A stretch of DNA of 46,082 nucleotides, from assembly GCA_032718475.1 (NCBI GenBank), contig JAUCBJ010007282.1:1-46082 (forward strand), read 5' to 3'. Below are positions 21,336 to 32,590 of this stretch, in pieces; positions within the stretch are counted from its first letter, which is position 1; each line of letters starts with the position of its first letter. The notes under the pieces were generated by a model that saw only the letters and a list, made by a program, of their open reading frames with translations, made no database searches and was not told the DNA's origin. Position numbers and translations under genes: made by a program. The DNA comes from Nemertoderma westbladi. Its lineage: Eukaryota; Xenacoelomorpha; Nemertodermatida; Nemertodermatidae.

Positions 21336-24010
21336 CTATAGCAAGCGAGATTTCATCGAGATGGGTTCGATTGTATAGCCGATGACAAACACACAGACAG
21401 ACAGACTGACTGACAGACAATCGATATTTATATATATTAGACTAGAAAGCCTGTGGCCCTTCGGGCCACAGCTTTCTAGTGCACGTGCAGATGATATATG
21501 AATATGTGTGGGAGATTTGAGAACTGCATACGGAACAGACACCATCATTAAATAAAACACCACCCCCATAAGAGATAACTGTCAAGTTTCAACTTTAGGC
21601 AGATTGTAAATAACAAAATTTCCAGAAAATGATCACTTTCAGATCCACCCTCTACCTGCGGAGTGGTGAAATGCAGACGGCGCTGCAGTTTGGTAAAGAT
21701 GGGGTTTATGGTGAAGTAAAATGCCTGCCTTTCAAGTTTCAGCTTAAACAGATTGTAAATAACAAAATTGGTGTAGATGTTCATATTCAAACATTTCACC
21801 CTCTAGCGGTAGACTGAAGAACTGTAGACGACTCTAGGACTCAGTAAAGATACAGAATATGCTGTAGTAGATTCCTGCCAAGTTCCAGCTCAATAGGATT
21901 AAAAAGAACCAAATGGGATGAGGTGTTCACTATCAGATATTTCGCCCTCTAGCGTCAAATGGGGGGACTGTATACAACTCTGCGAATCCGTAAAGGTACA
22001 GCCTATGTTGTAGTAGATGCCTACCAAGTTTCAGTCTAAACCGTTAGTAAATAACAAAGTTGGAGAAGATGTTAACTTTCAGACATTTCACCCTCTAGCG
22101 GTAGACTGGGGAAGTGTATAGGACTCTGCAACTCCGTAAAGATACAGCCTATGATGTAGTAGATACCTGCCAAGTTTCAGCTCAAAATGATTAAAAAGAA
22201 CCAAATGGGATGAGGTTTTCACTATCAGACAATTCCCCATCTAGCGGCTGACTGTGGAACTGTAGACGACTCTACTACTCCACAAAGATATAGCCTATGC
22301 TATAGTAGATGTCTACCAAGTTTCAGTCTAAAAGGATTGTAAATAACAAAGTTGGAGGAGATGTTAACTTTCATACATTTCGCCCTCTAGCGGCAGACGC
22401 GGGTAATGTAGACAACTCTGCGCGACTCAGTAAAGATATAGCCTATGCTGTAGTAGATGCCTACCAAGTTCAGTCTAAATGGATTATAAATAACAAAGTT
22501 GGAGAAGATGGTAACTTTCAGACATTTCACCCTCTAGCGGTAGACTGGGGAAGTGTATAGGACTCTGCAACTCCGTAAAGATAGAGCCTAGGATGTAGTA
22601 GATACCTGCCAAGTTTCAACTCAAAAGGATTAAAAAGAACCAAATGGGATGAGGTTTTCACTATCAGACAATTCGCCCATCTAGCGGCTGACTGTGGAAC
22701 TGTAGACGACTCTAATACTCCGCAAAGATATAGCCTATGCTAGAGTAGATGCCTACCAAGTTTCAGTCTAAAAGGTTTGTAAATAACAAAGTTGGAGAAG
22801 ATGTTAACTTTCATACATTTCACCCTCTAGCGGCAGACGCGGGTACTGTAGACAACTCTGCGCGACTCAGTAAAGATATAGGCTATGCTGTAGTAGATGC
22901 CTACCAAGTTCAGTCTAAATGGATTATAAATAACAAAGTTGGAGAAGATGTTAACTTGCAGACATTTCACCCTCTAGCGGTAGACTGGGAAATTGTAGAC
23001 GACTCTGCGACTCAGTAAAGATTCAGCCTATGCTGTAGTAGATGCCTACCAAGTTTCAGTCAAAACGGATTGTAAATAATAAAGTTGGAGAAGATGTTAA
23101 CTCTCAGACATTTAGCCCTCTAACGGTAGACTGGGGAACTGTAGACAACCCAGTGACTCCGGAAATATACAGCCTATGCTGCAGTATATAGCTACCACGT
23201 TTCAGCTCAAAAGCATTAAAAACAACCCTATAAGATCAGGTTTTCACTATCGGACAATTCGCCCTCTAGCGGCAGCTGGGGAAACTTCAGACGGCTCTGA
23301 GTATTACGTTGCAACGAGTTAGGGCAAGACCTATCTAACGAGCTATAGTAAGCGAGATTTCATCGAGATTAGATGTATAATATTAGATAAAATAATAATA
23401 CAGTAAGTATAGGCCTACAGAAATAATTATTTTACTTTTAATATTCATAACAGTAAAACAAAAATGTTATAAACCTCTCCTTCAATGCAGCCAATGATTG
23501 AGAAAGCAGAATTACACTTGAGCAGTTCGCAACAGACAACCCAAACCCACCCCAATCAACACTACAGCCTGGCTTGCTCCTTATCTGTGCCCAGCTAGCT
23601 GTGATTTCAATAATTACCTTAACGATGCTATGATACAGAAAAAAATCCTTCCCTATATTCACTACAGCACTAAGAATAGGCCAATTCGATCGTGCTTGGC
23701 GAATATGACATATTTATACACTATTTGGTTTTTAATCAATAAATAATCATACATATTTATATTAAACACTCGAATAAAATAAAAACTTTGTGAGAATGGG
23801 ACACGGCGAATCTACCCATGTTAATTTTATACCAGGTGGGATAAATGTTAGCCCTCTAAATAATTAATTACCGATAGAAGAACCGAAATAATTCGATAAA
23901 TTTCGCCCGAAAATCACGAAAATCGCCCTCTAGCGGCAGACGGGGAACTTCAGACGGGTCTGAGTATTACGTTGCAACGAGTTAGGGCGAGACCTTTCTA
24001 ACGAGCTATA
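21336..24010 (+). repeat. Array unit 3 (~2.68 kb)
   Basis: The longest unit: terminal module with hairpin, about eleven to twelve monomers, spacer module. The extra length relative to unit 2 is additional monomers (22560-23020 repeats the layout of 22110-22560). Confidence 0.75.
21441..21480. other. Hairpin in array terminal module, copy 2
   Basis: Identical in stem and loop to the hairpin at 19444-19483. Confidence 0.85.
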
Positions 24011-25292
24011 GTAAGCGAGATTTCATCGAGATGGGTTCGATTGTATAGCTGATGACAAACAGACAGACAGACAGACAATGCATATTTATGGAGGAGATGT
24101 TAACTTTCATACATTTCGCCCTCTAGCGGCAGACGCGGGTAATGTAGACAACTCTGCGCGACTCAGTAAAGATATAGCCTATGCTGTAGTAGATGCCTAC
24201 CAAGTTCAGTCTAAATGGATTATAAATAACAAAGTTGGAGAAGATGTTAACTTTCAGACATTTCGCCCTCTAGCGGTAGATTGGGGAATTGTAGACGACT
24301 CTGCGACTCAGTAAAGATACAGCCTATGCTGTAGTAGATGCCTACCAAGTTTCAGTCTAAACGGATTGTAAATAACAAAGTTGGAGAAGATGTTAACTCT
24401 CAGACATTTAGCCCTCTAACGGTAGACTGGGGAACTGTAGACAACTCTGTGACTCCGGAAATATACAGCCTATGCTGCAGTATATAGCTACCAAGTTTCA
24501 GCTCAAAGGCATTAAAAACAACCCAATGAGATCAGGTTTTCACTATCGGACAATTCGCCCTCTAGCGGCAGATGGGGGAACTTCAGACGGCTCTGAGTCT
24601 TACGTTGCAACGAGTTAGGGCGAGACCTATCTAACGAGCTATAGTAAGCGAGATTTCATCGAGATTAGATGTATAATATTAGATAAAATAATAACACAGT
24701 AAGTATAGGCCTACAGAAATAATTATTTTACTTTTAATATTCATAACAGTAAAACAAAAATGTTATAAACCTCTCCTTCCATGCAGCCAATGATTGAGAA
24801 AGCAGAATTACATTTGAGCAGTTCGCAACAGACAACCCAAACCCACCCCAATCAACACTCCAGCCTGGCTTGCTCCTTATCTGTGCCCAGCTAGCTGCGA
24901 TTTCAATAATTACCTTAACGTTGCTATGATACAGAAAAAAATCCTTCCCTATTCACTACAGCACTAAGAATAGGCCAATTCGATCGTGCTTGGCGAATAT
25001 GACATATTTATACACTATTTGGTTTTTAATCAATAAATAATCATACATATTTATATTAAACACTCGAATAAAATAAAAACTTTGTGAGAATGGGACACGG
25101 CGAATCTACTCATGTTAATTTTATACCAGATGGGATAAATGTTAGCCCTCTAAATAATTAATTACCGATAGAAGAACCGAAATAATTCGATAAATTTCGC
25201 CCGAAAATCACGAAAATCGCCCTCTAGCGGCAGACGGGTGAACTTCAGACGACTCTGAGTATTACGTTGCAACGAGTTAGAGCGAGACCTTT
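24011..25292 (+). repeat. Array unit 4 (~1.28 kb, hairpin deleted)
   Basis: After the microsatellite (24060-24080) the sequence jumps into the middle of a monomer at ~24090. The hairpin and the diverged first monomers are therefore deleted. About three to four monomers and a spacer module remain. Confidence 0.75.
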
Positions 25293-27134
25293 CTAACGAG
25301 CTATAGCAAGCGAGATTTCATCGAGATGGGTTCGATTGTATAGCTGATGACAAACAGACAGACAGACAGACAGACAATCGAGATTTATATATATTAGACT
25401 AGAAAGCCTGTGGCCCTTCGGGCCACAGCTTTCTAGTGCACGTGCAGATGATATATGAATATGTGTGGGAGATTTGAGAACTGCATACGGAACAGACACC
25501 ATCATTAAATAAAACACCACCCCCATAAGAGATAACTGTCAAGTTTCAACTTTAGGCAGATTGTAAATAACAAAATTTCCAGAAAATGATCACTTTCAGA
25601 TCGACTCCGTAAAGGTACAGCCTATGCTGTAGTAGATGCCTACCAAGTTTCAGTCTAAACCGTTAGTAAATAACAGTAGACTGGGGAAGTGTATAGGACT
25701 CTGCAACTCCGTAAAGATACAGCCTATGATGTAGTAGATACCTGCCAAGTTTTAGCTCAAAAAGATTAAAAAGAACCAAATGGGATGAGGTTTTCACTAT
25801 CAGACAATTCGCCCTCTAGCGGCTGACTGTGGAACTCTAGACAACTCTACTACTCCGCAAAGATATAGCCTATGCTATAGTAGATGCCTACCAAGTTTCA
25901 GTCTAAAAGGATTGTAAATAACAAAGTTGGAGGAGATGTTAACTTTCATACATTTCGCCCTCTAGCGGCAGACGCGGGTACTGTAGACAACTCTGCGCGA
26001 CTCAGTAAAGATATAGCCTATGCTGTAGTAGATGCCTACCAAGTTCAGTCTAAATGGATTATAAATAACAAAGTTGGAGAAGATGTTAACTTTCAGACAT
26101 TTCGCCCTCTAGCGGTAGACCGGGGAATTGTAGACGACTCTGCTACTCAGTAAAGATACAGTCTATGCTGTAGTAGATGCCTACCAAGTTTCAGTCTAAA
26201 CGGATTGTAAATAACAAAGTTGGAGAAGATGTTAACTCTCAGACATTTAGCCCTCTAACGGTAGACTGGGGAACTGTAGACAACCCAGTGACTCCGGAAA
26301 TAATACAGCCTATGCTGCAGTATATAGCTACCAAGTTTCAGCTCAAAAGCATTAAAAACAACCCAATAAGATCAGGTTTTCACTATCGGACAATTCGCCC
26401 TCTAGCGGCAGACGGGGGAACTTCAGACGGCTCTGAGTATTACGTTGCAACGACTTAGGGCGAGACCTATCTAACGTGCTATAGTAAGCGAGATTTCATC
26501 GAGATTAGATGTATACTATTAGATAAAATAATAATACAGTAAGTATAGGCCTACAGAAATAATTATTTTCCTTTTAATGTTCATAACAGTAAAACAAAAA
26601 TGTTATAAACCTCTCCTTCCATGCAGCCAATGATTGAAAAAGCAGAATTACTCTGAGCAATTAGCAATAGACAACCCAAACCCACCCCAATCAACACTCC
26701 AGCCTGCTTGCTCCTTATCTGTGCCCAGCCAGCTAGCTGCGAGTTCAATAATTACCTTAACGTTGCTATGATACAGAAAACAATCCTTCCCTATTCAATA
26801 GCAATAGGCCAATTCGATCGTGCTTGGCGAATATGACATATTTATACACTATTTGATTTTTAATCAATAAATAATCATACATATTTATATTAAACACTCG
26901 AATAAAATAAAAACTTTGTGAGAATGGGACACGGCGAATCTACCCATGTTAATTTTATACCAGGTGGGATAAATGTTAGCCCTCTAAATAATTAATTACC
27001 GATAGAAGAACCGAAATAATTCGATAAATTTCGCCCGAAAATCACGAAAATCGCCCTCTAGCGGCAGACGGGCGAACTTCAGACGACTATGAGTATTACG
27101 TTGCAACGAGTTAGAGCGAGACCTTTCTAACGAG
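25293..27134 (+). repeat. Array unit 5 (1842 bp)
   Basis: Terminal module with hairpin, about five to six monomers (one internally deleted near 25675), and a spacer module that is somewhat more diverged than the others at 26640-26800. Confidence 0.75.
25398..25437. other. Hairpin in array terminal module, copy 3
   Basis: Same 40-nt inverted repeat as in units 2 and 3, preceded by 'atatattag'. Confidence 0.85.
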
Positions 27135-29464
27135 CTATAGCAAGCGAGATTTCATCGAGATGGGTTCGATTGTATAGCCGATGACAAACACACAGACAGA
27201 CAGACAATCGAGATTTATATATATTAGACTAGAAAGCTTGTGGCCCTTCGGGCCACAGCTTTCTAGTGCACGTGCAGATGATATATGAATATGTGTGGGA
27301 GATTTGAGAACTGCATACGGAACAGACACCATCATTAAATAAAACACCACCCCCATAAGAGATAACTGTCAAGTTTCAACTTTACAGTAGGCAGATTGTA
27401 AATAACAAAATTTCAAGAAAATGATCACTTTCAGATCCACCCTCTACCTGTGGACTGGTGAATTGCAGACGGCGCTGCAGTTTGGTAAAGATGGGGTTTA
27501 TGGTGAAGTAAAATGCCTGCCTTTCAAGTTTCAGCTTAAATAGATTGTAAATAACAAAATTGGTGTAGATGTTCACATTCAGACATTTCACCCTCTAGCC
27601 GTAGACTGAAGAACTGTAGACGACTCTGGGACTCCGTAAAGATACAGAATATGCTGTAGTAGATTCCTGCCGAGTTCCAGCTCAATAGGATTAAAAAGAA
27701 CCAAATGGGATGAGGTGTTCACTATCAGATATTTCGCCCTCTAGCGGCAGATGGAGGGACTGTATACAACTCTGCGACTCCGTAAAGGTACAGCCTATGC
27801 TGTAGTAGATGCCTACCAAGTTTCAGTCTAAACCGTTAGTAAATAACGAAGTTAGAGAAGATGTTAACTTTCAGACATTTCACCCTGTAGCGGTAGACTG
27901 GGGAAGCGTATAGGACTCTGCAACTCCGTAAAGATACAGCCTATGATGTAGTAGATACCTGCCAAGTTTCAGTTCAAAATTATTAAAAAGAACCAAATGG
28001 GATGAGGTTTTCACTATCAGACAATTCGCCCTCTAGCGGCTGACTGTGGAACTGTAGACGACTCTACTACTCCGCAAAGATATAGCCTATGCTATAGTAG
28101 ATGCCTACCAAGTTTCAGTCTAAAAGGTTTGTAAATAACAAAGTTGGAGAAGATGTTAACTTTCATACATTTCGCCCTCTAGCGGCAGACGCGGGTACTG
28201 TAGACAACTCTGCGCGACTCAGTAAAGATATAGCCTATGCTGTAGTAGATGCCTACCAAGTTCAGTCTAAATGGATTATAAATAACAAAGTTGGAGAAGA
28301 TGTTAACTTGCAGACATTTCGCCCTCTAGCGGTAGACTGGGAAATTGTAAACGACTCTGCGACTCAGTAAAGATTCAGCCTATGCTGTAGTAGATGCCTA
28401 CCAAGTTTCAGTCAAAACGGATTGTAAATAATAAAGTTGGAGAAGATGTTAACTCTCAGACATTTAGCCCTCTAACGGTAGACTGGGGAACTGTAGACAA
28501 CCCAGTGACTCCGGAAATATACAGCCTATGCTGCAGTATATAGCTACCACGTTTCAGCTCAAAAGCATTAAAAACAACCCTATAAGATCAGGTTTTCACT
28601 ATCGGATAATTCGCCCTCTAGCGGCAGACGGTGGAACTTCAGACGGCTCTGAGTATTACGTTGCAACGAGTTAGGGCGAGACCTATCTAACGAGCTATAG
28701 TAAGCGAGATTTCATCGAGATTAGATGTATAATATTAGATAAAATAATAATACAGTAAGTATAGGCCTACAGAAATAATTATTTTACTTTTACAGTAATA
28801 TTCATAACAGTAAAACAAAAATGTTATAAACCTCTCCTTCCATGCAGCCAATGATTGAGAAAGCAGAATTACACTTGAGCAGTTCGCAACAGACAACCCA
28901 AACCCACCCCAATCAACACTACAGCCTGGCTTGCTCCTTATCTGTGCCCAGCTAGCTGCGATTTCAATAATTACCTTAACGTTGCTATGATACAGAAAAA
29001 AATCCTTCCCTATTCACTACAGCACTAAGAATAGGCCAATTCGATCGTGCTTGGCGAATATGACATATTTATACACTATTTGGTTTTTAATCAATAAATA
29101 ATCATACATATTTATATTAAACACTCAAATAAAATAAAAACTTTGTGAGAATGGGACACGGCGAATTTACACATGTTAATTTTATACCAGGTGGGATAAA
29201 TGTTAGCCCTCTAAATAATTAATTACCGATAGAAGAACCGAAATAATTCGATAAATTTCGCCCGAAAATTACGAAAATCGCCCTCTAGCGGCAGACGGGC
29301 GAACTTCAGACGACTCTGAGTATTACGTTGCAACGAGTTAGAGCGAGACCTTTCTAACGAGCTATAGCAAGCGAGATTTCATCGAGATGGGTTCGATTGT
29401 ATAGCCGATGACAAACACACAGACAGACAGACTGACTGACAGACAATCGATATTTATATATATT
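27135..29464 (+). repeat. Array unit 6 plus truncated start of unit 7
   Basis: Unit 6 spans 27135-29353 (2219 bp) with hairpin, about nine monomers and spacer. Unit 7 begins at 29354 and stops at ~29464, immediately before the position of the hairpin, where the non-LTR element begins. Two TACAGTA insertions lie in unit 6 (27383-27389, 28791-28797). Confidence 0.75.
27228..27267. other. Hairpin in array terminal module, copy 4
   Basis: Same stem as the other copies. The single bulged base is T instead of C, so the stem itself is unchanged. Confidence 0.85.
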
Positions 29465-30056
29465 AGATAGAAACCTAAGCCTACTGTTAACTTTCGAGAA
29501 AATATTTTTCACTGTAGTTTCTCCTGATAAGCAGTTATCCAATGTGGCGCCTAAATATTTAACTTCCTTTTTATTTTCCATTTTTATCATTTTTATGTCC
29601 ATTACTAGTGACTTCAAACTTGTTACCTTCTTTAACTTTCTTTTGGAACCAAACAAAATACTTTCAGTCTTACCGTAGTGAATGGATAAGCTTATTATCA
29701 ACCAACCACTCATTACAGGATTCTAGAACTGCACTTAACTTTTGGGAAATATGGATAGGATCTTTATGAGAGAAAATAAGAGCACTGTCGTCGGCATATA
29801 AAATGAGTTTAAAATCGGGATCTATACTACTTATCATATCATTTACATAGCATACAAAAAGCAGAGGACCTAATATACTACCTTGCGGTACACCACAGGT
29901 AATCTCTTGACCTCTGTCTGACAGGTAGGACTTGAACCAGTCTATAGAACCTACACCCATCAGGCCTAACTTACCAAGCAGAATTTCGTGATCTACAGTA
30001 TCGAAAGCCTTTTGTAGGTCCAACATTTGCGTTATTACATCTAATTGTATCAACAA

Positions 30057-30290
30057 CAAAAAAGCAAACGGTCGGCCGAAGCCGGAGGCGACCCGAAGGC
30101 TCCTCTTTCGATAGCTGCTACCCGAGGGTAGGGGTGGGCGCTACTTCATCACAAGTTTTGCTCCCAGTTATTTAACTGGTACTCATTTTATCGTCCCCAG
30201 TGGATGAAAGGCTGAGTGGACCCTGGCGGGGCTGAACCTACAACCATTAGATTGCAGGCCCGGTGCTCAACCAACTGAGCTACCCCGCCT
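30057..30290 (-). mobile_element. tRNA-derived SINE inserted in the non-LTR element
   Basis: On the minus strand it begins with a tRNA-like head at 30289: acceptor-like GGCGGGG, A-box-like TAGCTCAGTTGGTTGAGCA, an Ala-like TGC in the anticodon position, B-box-like GGTTCAGCCCC lacking one base, and matching CCCCGCC. An unrelated ~165-bp body follows, ending in a T-rich 'gcttttttgttg'. The 8-bp word TGATACAA flanks both ends (minus strand), fitting a target-site duplication. It interrupts the RT frame, so it is younger than the LINE. Confidence 0.75.
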
Positions 30291-30336
30291 TGTATCAGTT
30301 AAGTTAATAAGTTATTGTATCAGTTAAGTTAATAAG
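30290..30336. repeat. 25-bp-period duplication next to the SINE
   Basis: A 22-nt word starting 'ttgtatcagttaagtt' occurs at 30290-30311 and 30315-30336. It duplicates RT-coding sequence and the site adjoining the SINE target, so it probably arose at or after insertion. Confidence 0.8.
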
Positions 30337-31828
30337 GCAGGTGTCTGTAGAATATGATTTACGAAAACCGGACTGAAGTTCATAGATCAGATTCAGCCTA
30401 CTAAGATGTGCCTCCAGCTGTAGAAAAACAGAACGTTCTAGAATTTTAGATACAATACTTAAGATACTAACAGGTCTGTAATTACATGGTTCTACTTTAC
30501 TATTCTTTTTATACAGAGGAACAACCTTAGCTAATTTCAGTTCGTCTGGTACTACATTATCTACGATAGAGTAATTAATAATAAAAGTAATATGCACTTT
30601 AAGTACTTCAGCACCATCCTTAAGAAAACGGGCAGGTATTAGGTCTAGACCGGTACTTTTTGAGGCTGATAGGCTAAGTAGATTTTGAAAAACGAAATCC
30701 TCAGAAACGGGTTTTAAAAATAACTTTTCTGAATTTTGTAACTTTTCTAAATAAAAATTATTTAGAGTTTCGGACCCTATACTATATTTATTACTTGATA
30801 ACGGTAACTTCTTAACTAAATTAGAGGCAACATTAGTAAAATAATTATTAAATAAATTACTAACTAGAGTATGATCATGAATCAGCTCACCGTTATCTTG
30901 CAGAACAATATTCGATTTAGATTTAAGGTTTTTATAACCTAAAGATTTTAGGGTAGACCATAGACTTTTAGGATTATCTTTATTCTCACTTATTTTGTTG
31001 TACAAATATTCAGATTTAGCTTTTTTTTATTTCCCGTTGGACAAGGTTTCTATATTTGCAGTAATTATTATAATCAGCTGAAACACGGTATTTCCTAAAT
31101 TTATACAAATAGTTATCTCTTTCTCTGATATTACTAAGAATACCCGAGGTCATCCAGGGCTCAGTGCGTTGTTTAAGATTAATTTCTTTAATTGGTGCTA
31201 CAGTATTAAGTGACTTTAAAAATATATCTTTAAAAACAGTGTACGCATGGTTAATGTCAGCGGCCTTAAAACAGGGTTCCCAGTCAGAATTAACTAACAA
31301 ACTTAAAAAGCGTTCCTTGCTGTAATTTTTCATAGACCTAACAGTTACTGTTTTATGATCCCCGAAAAAAGATTGTTGTGTCTTTCTTGTGCAAAAACTA
31401 TAAAATGATCGCTTAGACCTATAGGTAAAACCCCAGATTGAGAAATAATATCGGTATTATTACAAAGGATGTGATCTAGTAAAGTAGAAGTTTTACTGGT
31501 AATTCTGGTAGAATCTCGAATAATTTGTTTTAAACCAAACAAATTTAAAATACTTTGGTACTGTTTACAGATGGGGGATGTTTGTGATGGTAACAGATAT
31601 TAAAATCACCTAAGAAATATATTTCACAGTCTGACCTAAGATTACATAAAATTGTATTTTCAAAATTTTGCAAAAAATCTGATTGTTTAGGGGGCCGATA
31701 TAAAGTACCGATTAAAATAGGTTTAGTTTTAGGAAGTAAAAGTTCCACCAGTAAAACTTCGTCACAAGACTCTAAATCTTCCCTACGATTAAAAGCTAAA
31801 TCACATCGAATGTAAGTAAGTACAGTCA

Positions 31829-32280
31829 AGATGATTGTAGATGTTCACAGCAAACTTTATCATGCTGGTAGAGAACGAGTTCTTAGCGAAATTCGAACTC
31901 GCTATTATTTTTATAAACCCCGTAGAGCTCTGAACCAAGTTCTTAGGAACTGCATACCCTGTAGGAAAGCATTCAGTAGGCCTTTAACACAGCGAGAGGC
32001 AGAATTACCTAGGGAACGAGTAAGCTTTTATGAACCACCCTTTACTAATACCGGTGTAGATTTATTTGGCCCTATTGAAGTATATCGTGCTAGGACTATA
32101 GTCAAGAGATGGTGTGTCATCTTTGTTTGTATGACTTGTAGAGCTATCCATCTCGATATGGTGAACGATTTATCTACCAACAGCTTCCTATTAAGCTTAC
32201 GACAGTTTTTACAGTCATCTTTGTCTATCCCTATCGATAGTCATTGGGCTAAAGTTTGTCTACGCCAAGTTTGGAGATAA
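31829..32280 (+). pseudogene. BEL/Pao integrase fragment
   Basis: The open frame starts at 31831 and shows the integrase zinc-binding region (VDVHSKLYHAG ... CIPCRK) and the first part of the catalytic core (FTNTGVDLFGPI with the first Asp; RAIHLDMV). At the place of the second catalytic Asp, where the family normally has an SDNA/SDNG motif, this copy reads SHWAK; a frameshift follows and the frame ends. It begins abruptly at the junction with the minus-strand LINE. It has the same orientation as BEL copy B, which lacks integrase, and might be a displaced piece of it, but 18.7 kb separates them and no linking sequence is seen. Confidence 0.8.
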
Positions 32281-32590
32281 CACAACCAATTAGTTGCCTT
32301 GATCCTATGTAAAATCCAAGTTGCTAAGATAAAAAAAGAAAGGAAATTGAAAGTGATTATAAAATACAAAAAAATTGTTTGGCTGAATTACGAATTTGTT
32401 ATGGATTGACCCCCTTTTTTGGCTAGACTCGCCTATGAGATATTGGCGTTCAAAGATTGCAAGAATTATCGTTCGCTAGACGATAATTATACTATTCAAA
32501 AAATAGATAACATTCTAGAACGTATTATTTATCTCATGAAGTTCTTGCAAACTTTGTACGCCTATATATCAGCAGTTTCTAAACAAATAT
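32281..32590 (+). other. Degenerate sequence after the integrase fragment
   Basis: No domain could be assigned. Open frame from 32419 encodes an ordinary-looking ~57 residues before it enters the 42-bp repeat; it may be decayed Pol or chance. Confidence 0.3.

Larger units (their letters stand above)
18211..29464. repeat. 11-kb higher-order tandem array, Helitron-like (HINE/pearl) layout
   Basis: Direct repeats of three parts. (1) Runs of ~146-bp monomers, each with 'gatgcctaccaagtttcagt', 'aaataacaaagttggagaag' and 'ccctctagcgg'. (2) A ~600-bp spacer module, seen near 18650, 20625, 23300, 24595, 26425 and 28650. (3) A terminal module with 'gatttcatcgagatgggttc', a CAGA/CTGA microsatellite and a long hairpin. 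Modules 2 and 3 both start with 'attacgttgcaacgagtta', which holds the palindrome CGTTGCAACG. Unit length varies from ~1.3 to ~2.7 kb, mainly with monomer number. This arrangement (central ~150-bp repeats, microsatellite, subterminal hairpin, no coding capacity) is known for HINE/pearl-type nonautonomous Helitron relatives. Assignment rests on architecture only; no Rep/helicase is present. Short open frames inside are by-products of the monomers. Confidence 0.8.
29465..31828 (-). pseudogene. Non-LTR retrotransposon (endonuclease + reverse transcriptase), decayed
   Basis: Minus-strand pieces are in the order of a LINE ORF2. They are: an endonuclease part (31829-31545) with GTLYRPP and FLGDFNI; endonuclease end (31542-31345) with LLDHILCNN and SDHF; a linker (31333-31016); the RT N-terminal half (31005-30304) with KSTGLDLIPARFL and NYRPVSILSIVSKILER; the RT palm (30059-29670) with [26 protein letters not shown] and catalytic YADD; and RT thumb (29713-29465) with KTESILFG and KYLGATLD. 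Single-base frameshifts separate the pieces near 31545, 31350, 31020 (in a run of eight A) and 29690. A SINE interrupts RT at 30057-30290. The element lacks its 5' start, where it meets the BEL integrase fragment, and its 3' end, where it meets the tandem array. It resembles CR1/Jockey-group elements, but the clade is not certain. Confidence 0.88.

Noticed and set aside
20317-28370. Repeated ~89-codon frames (NNKVGEDVNFQTF...) in the array
   Set aside because: They follow the ~146-bp monomer period; one base difference between monomer types keeps the frame, and many units break it. No independent coding sign.
30224-30289. tRNA gene (Ala-like, minus strand)
   Set aside because: The B box lacks a base, the anticodon stem is poor, and the tRNA-like head is joined to a body and flanked by a target duplication, so it is a SINE head.
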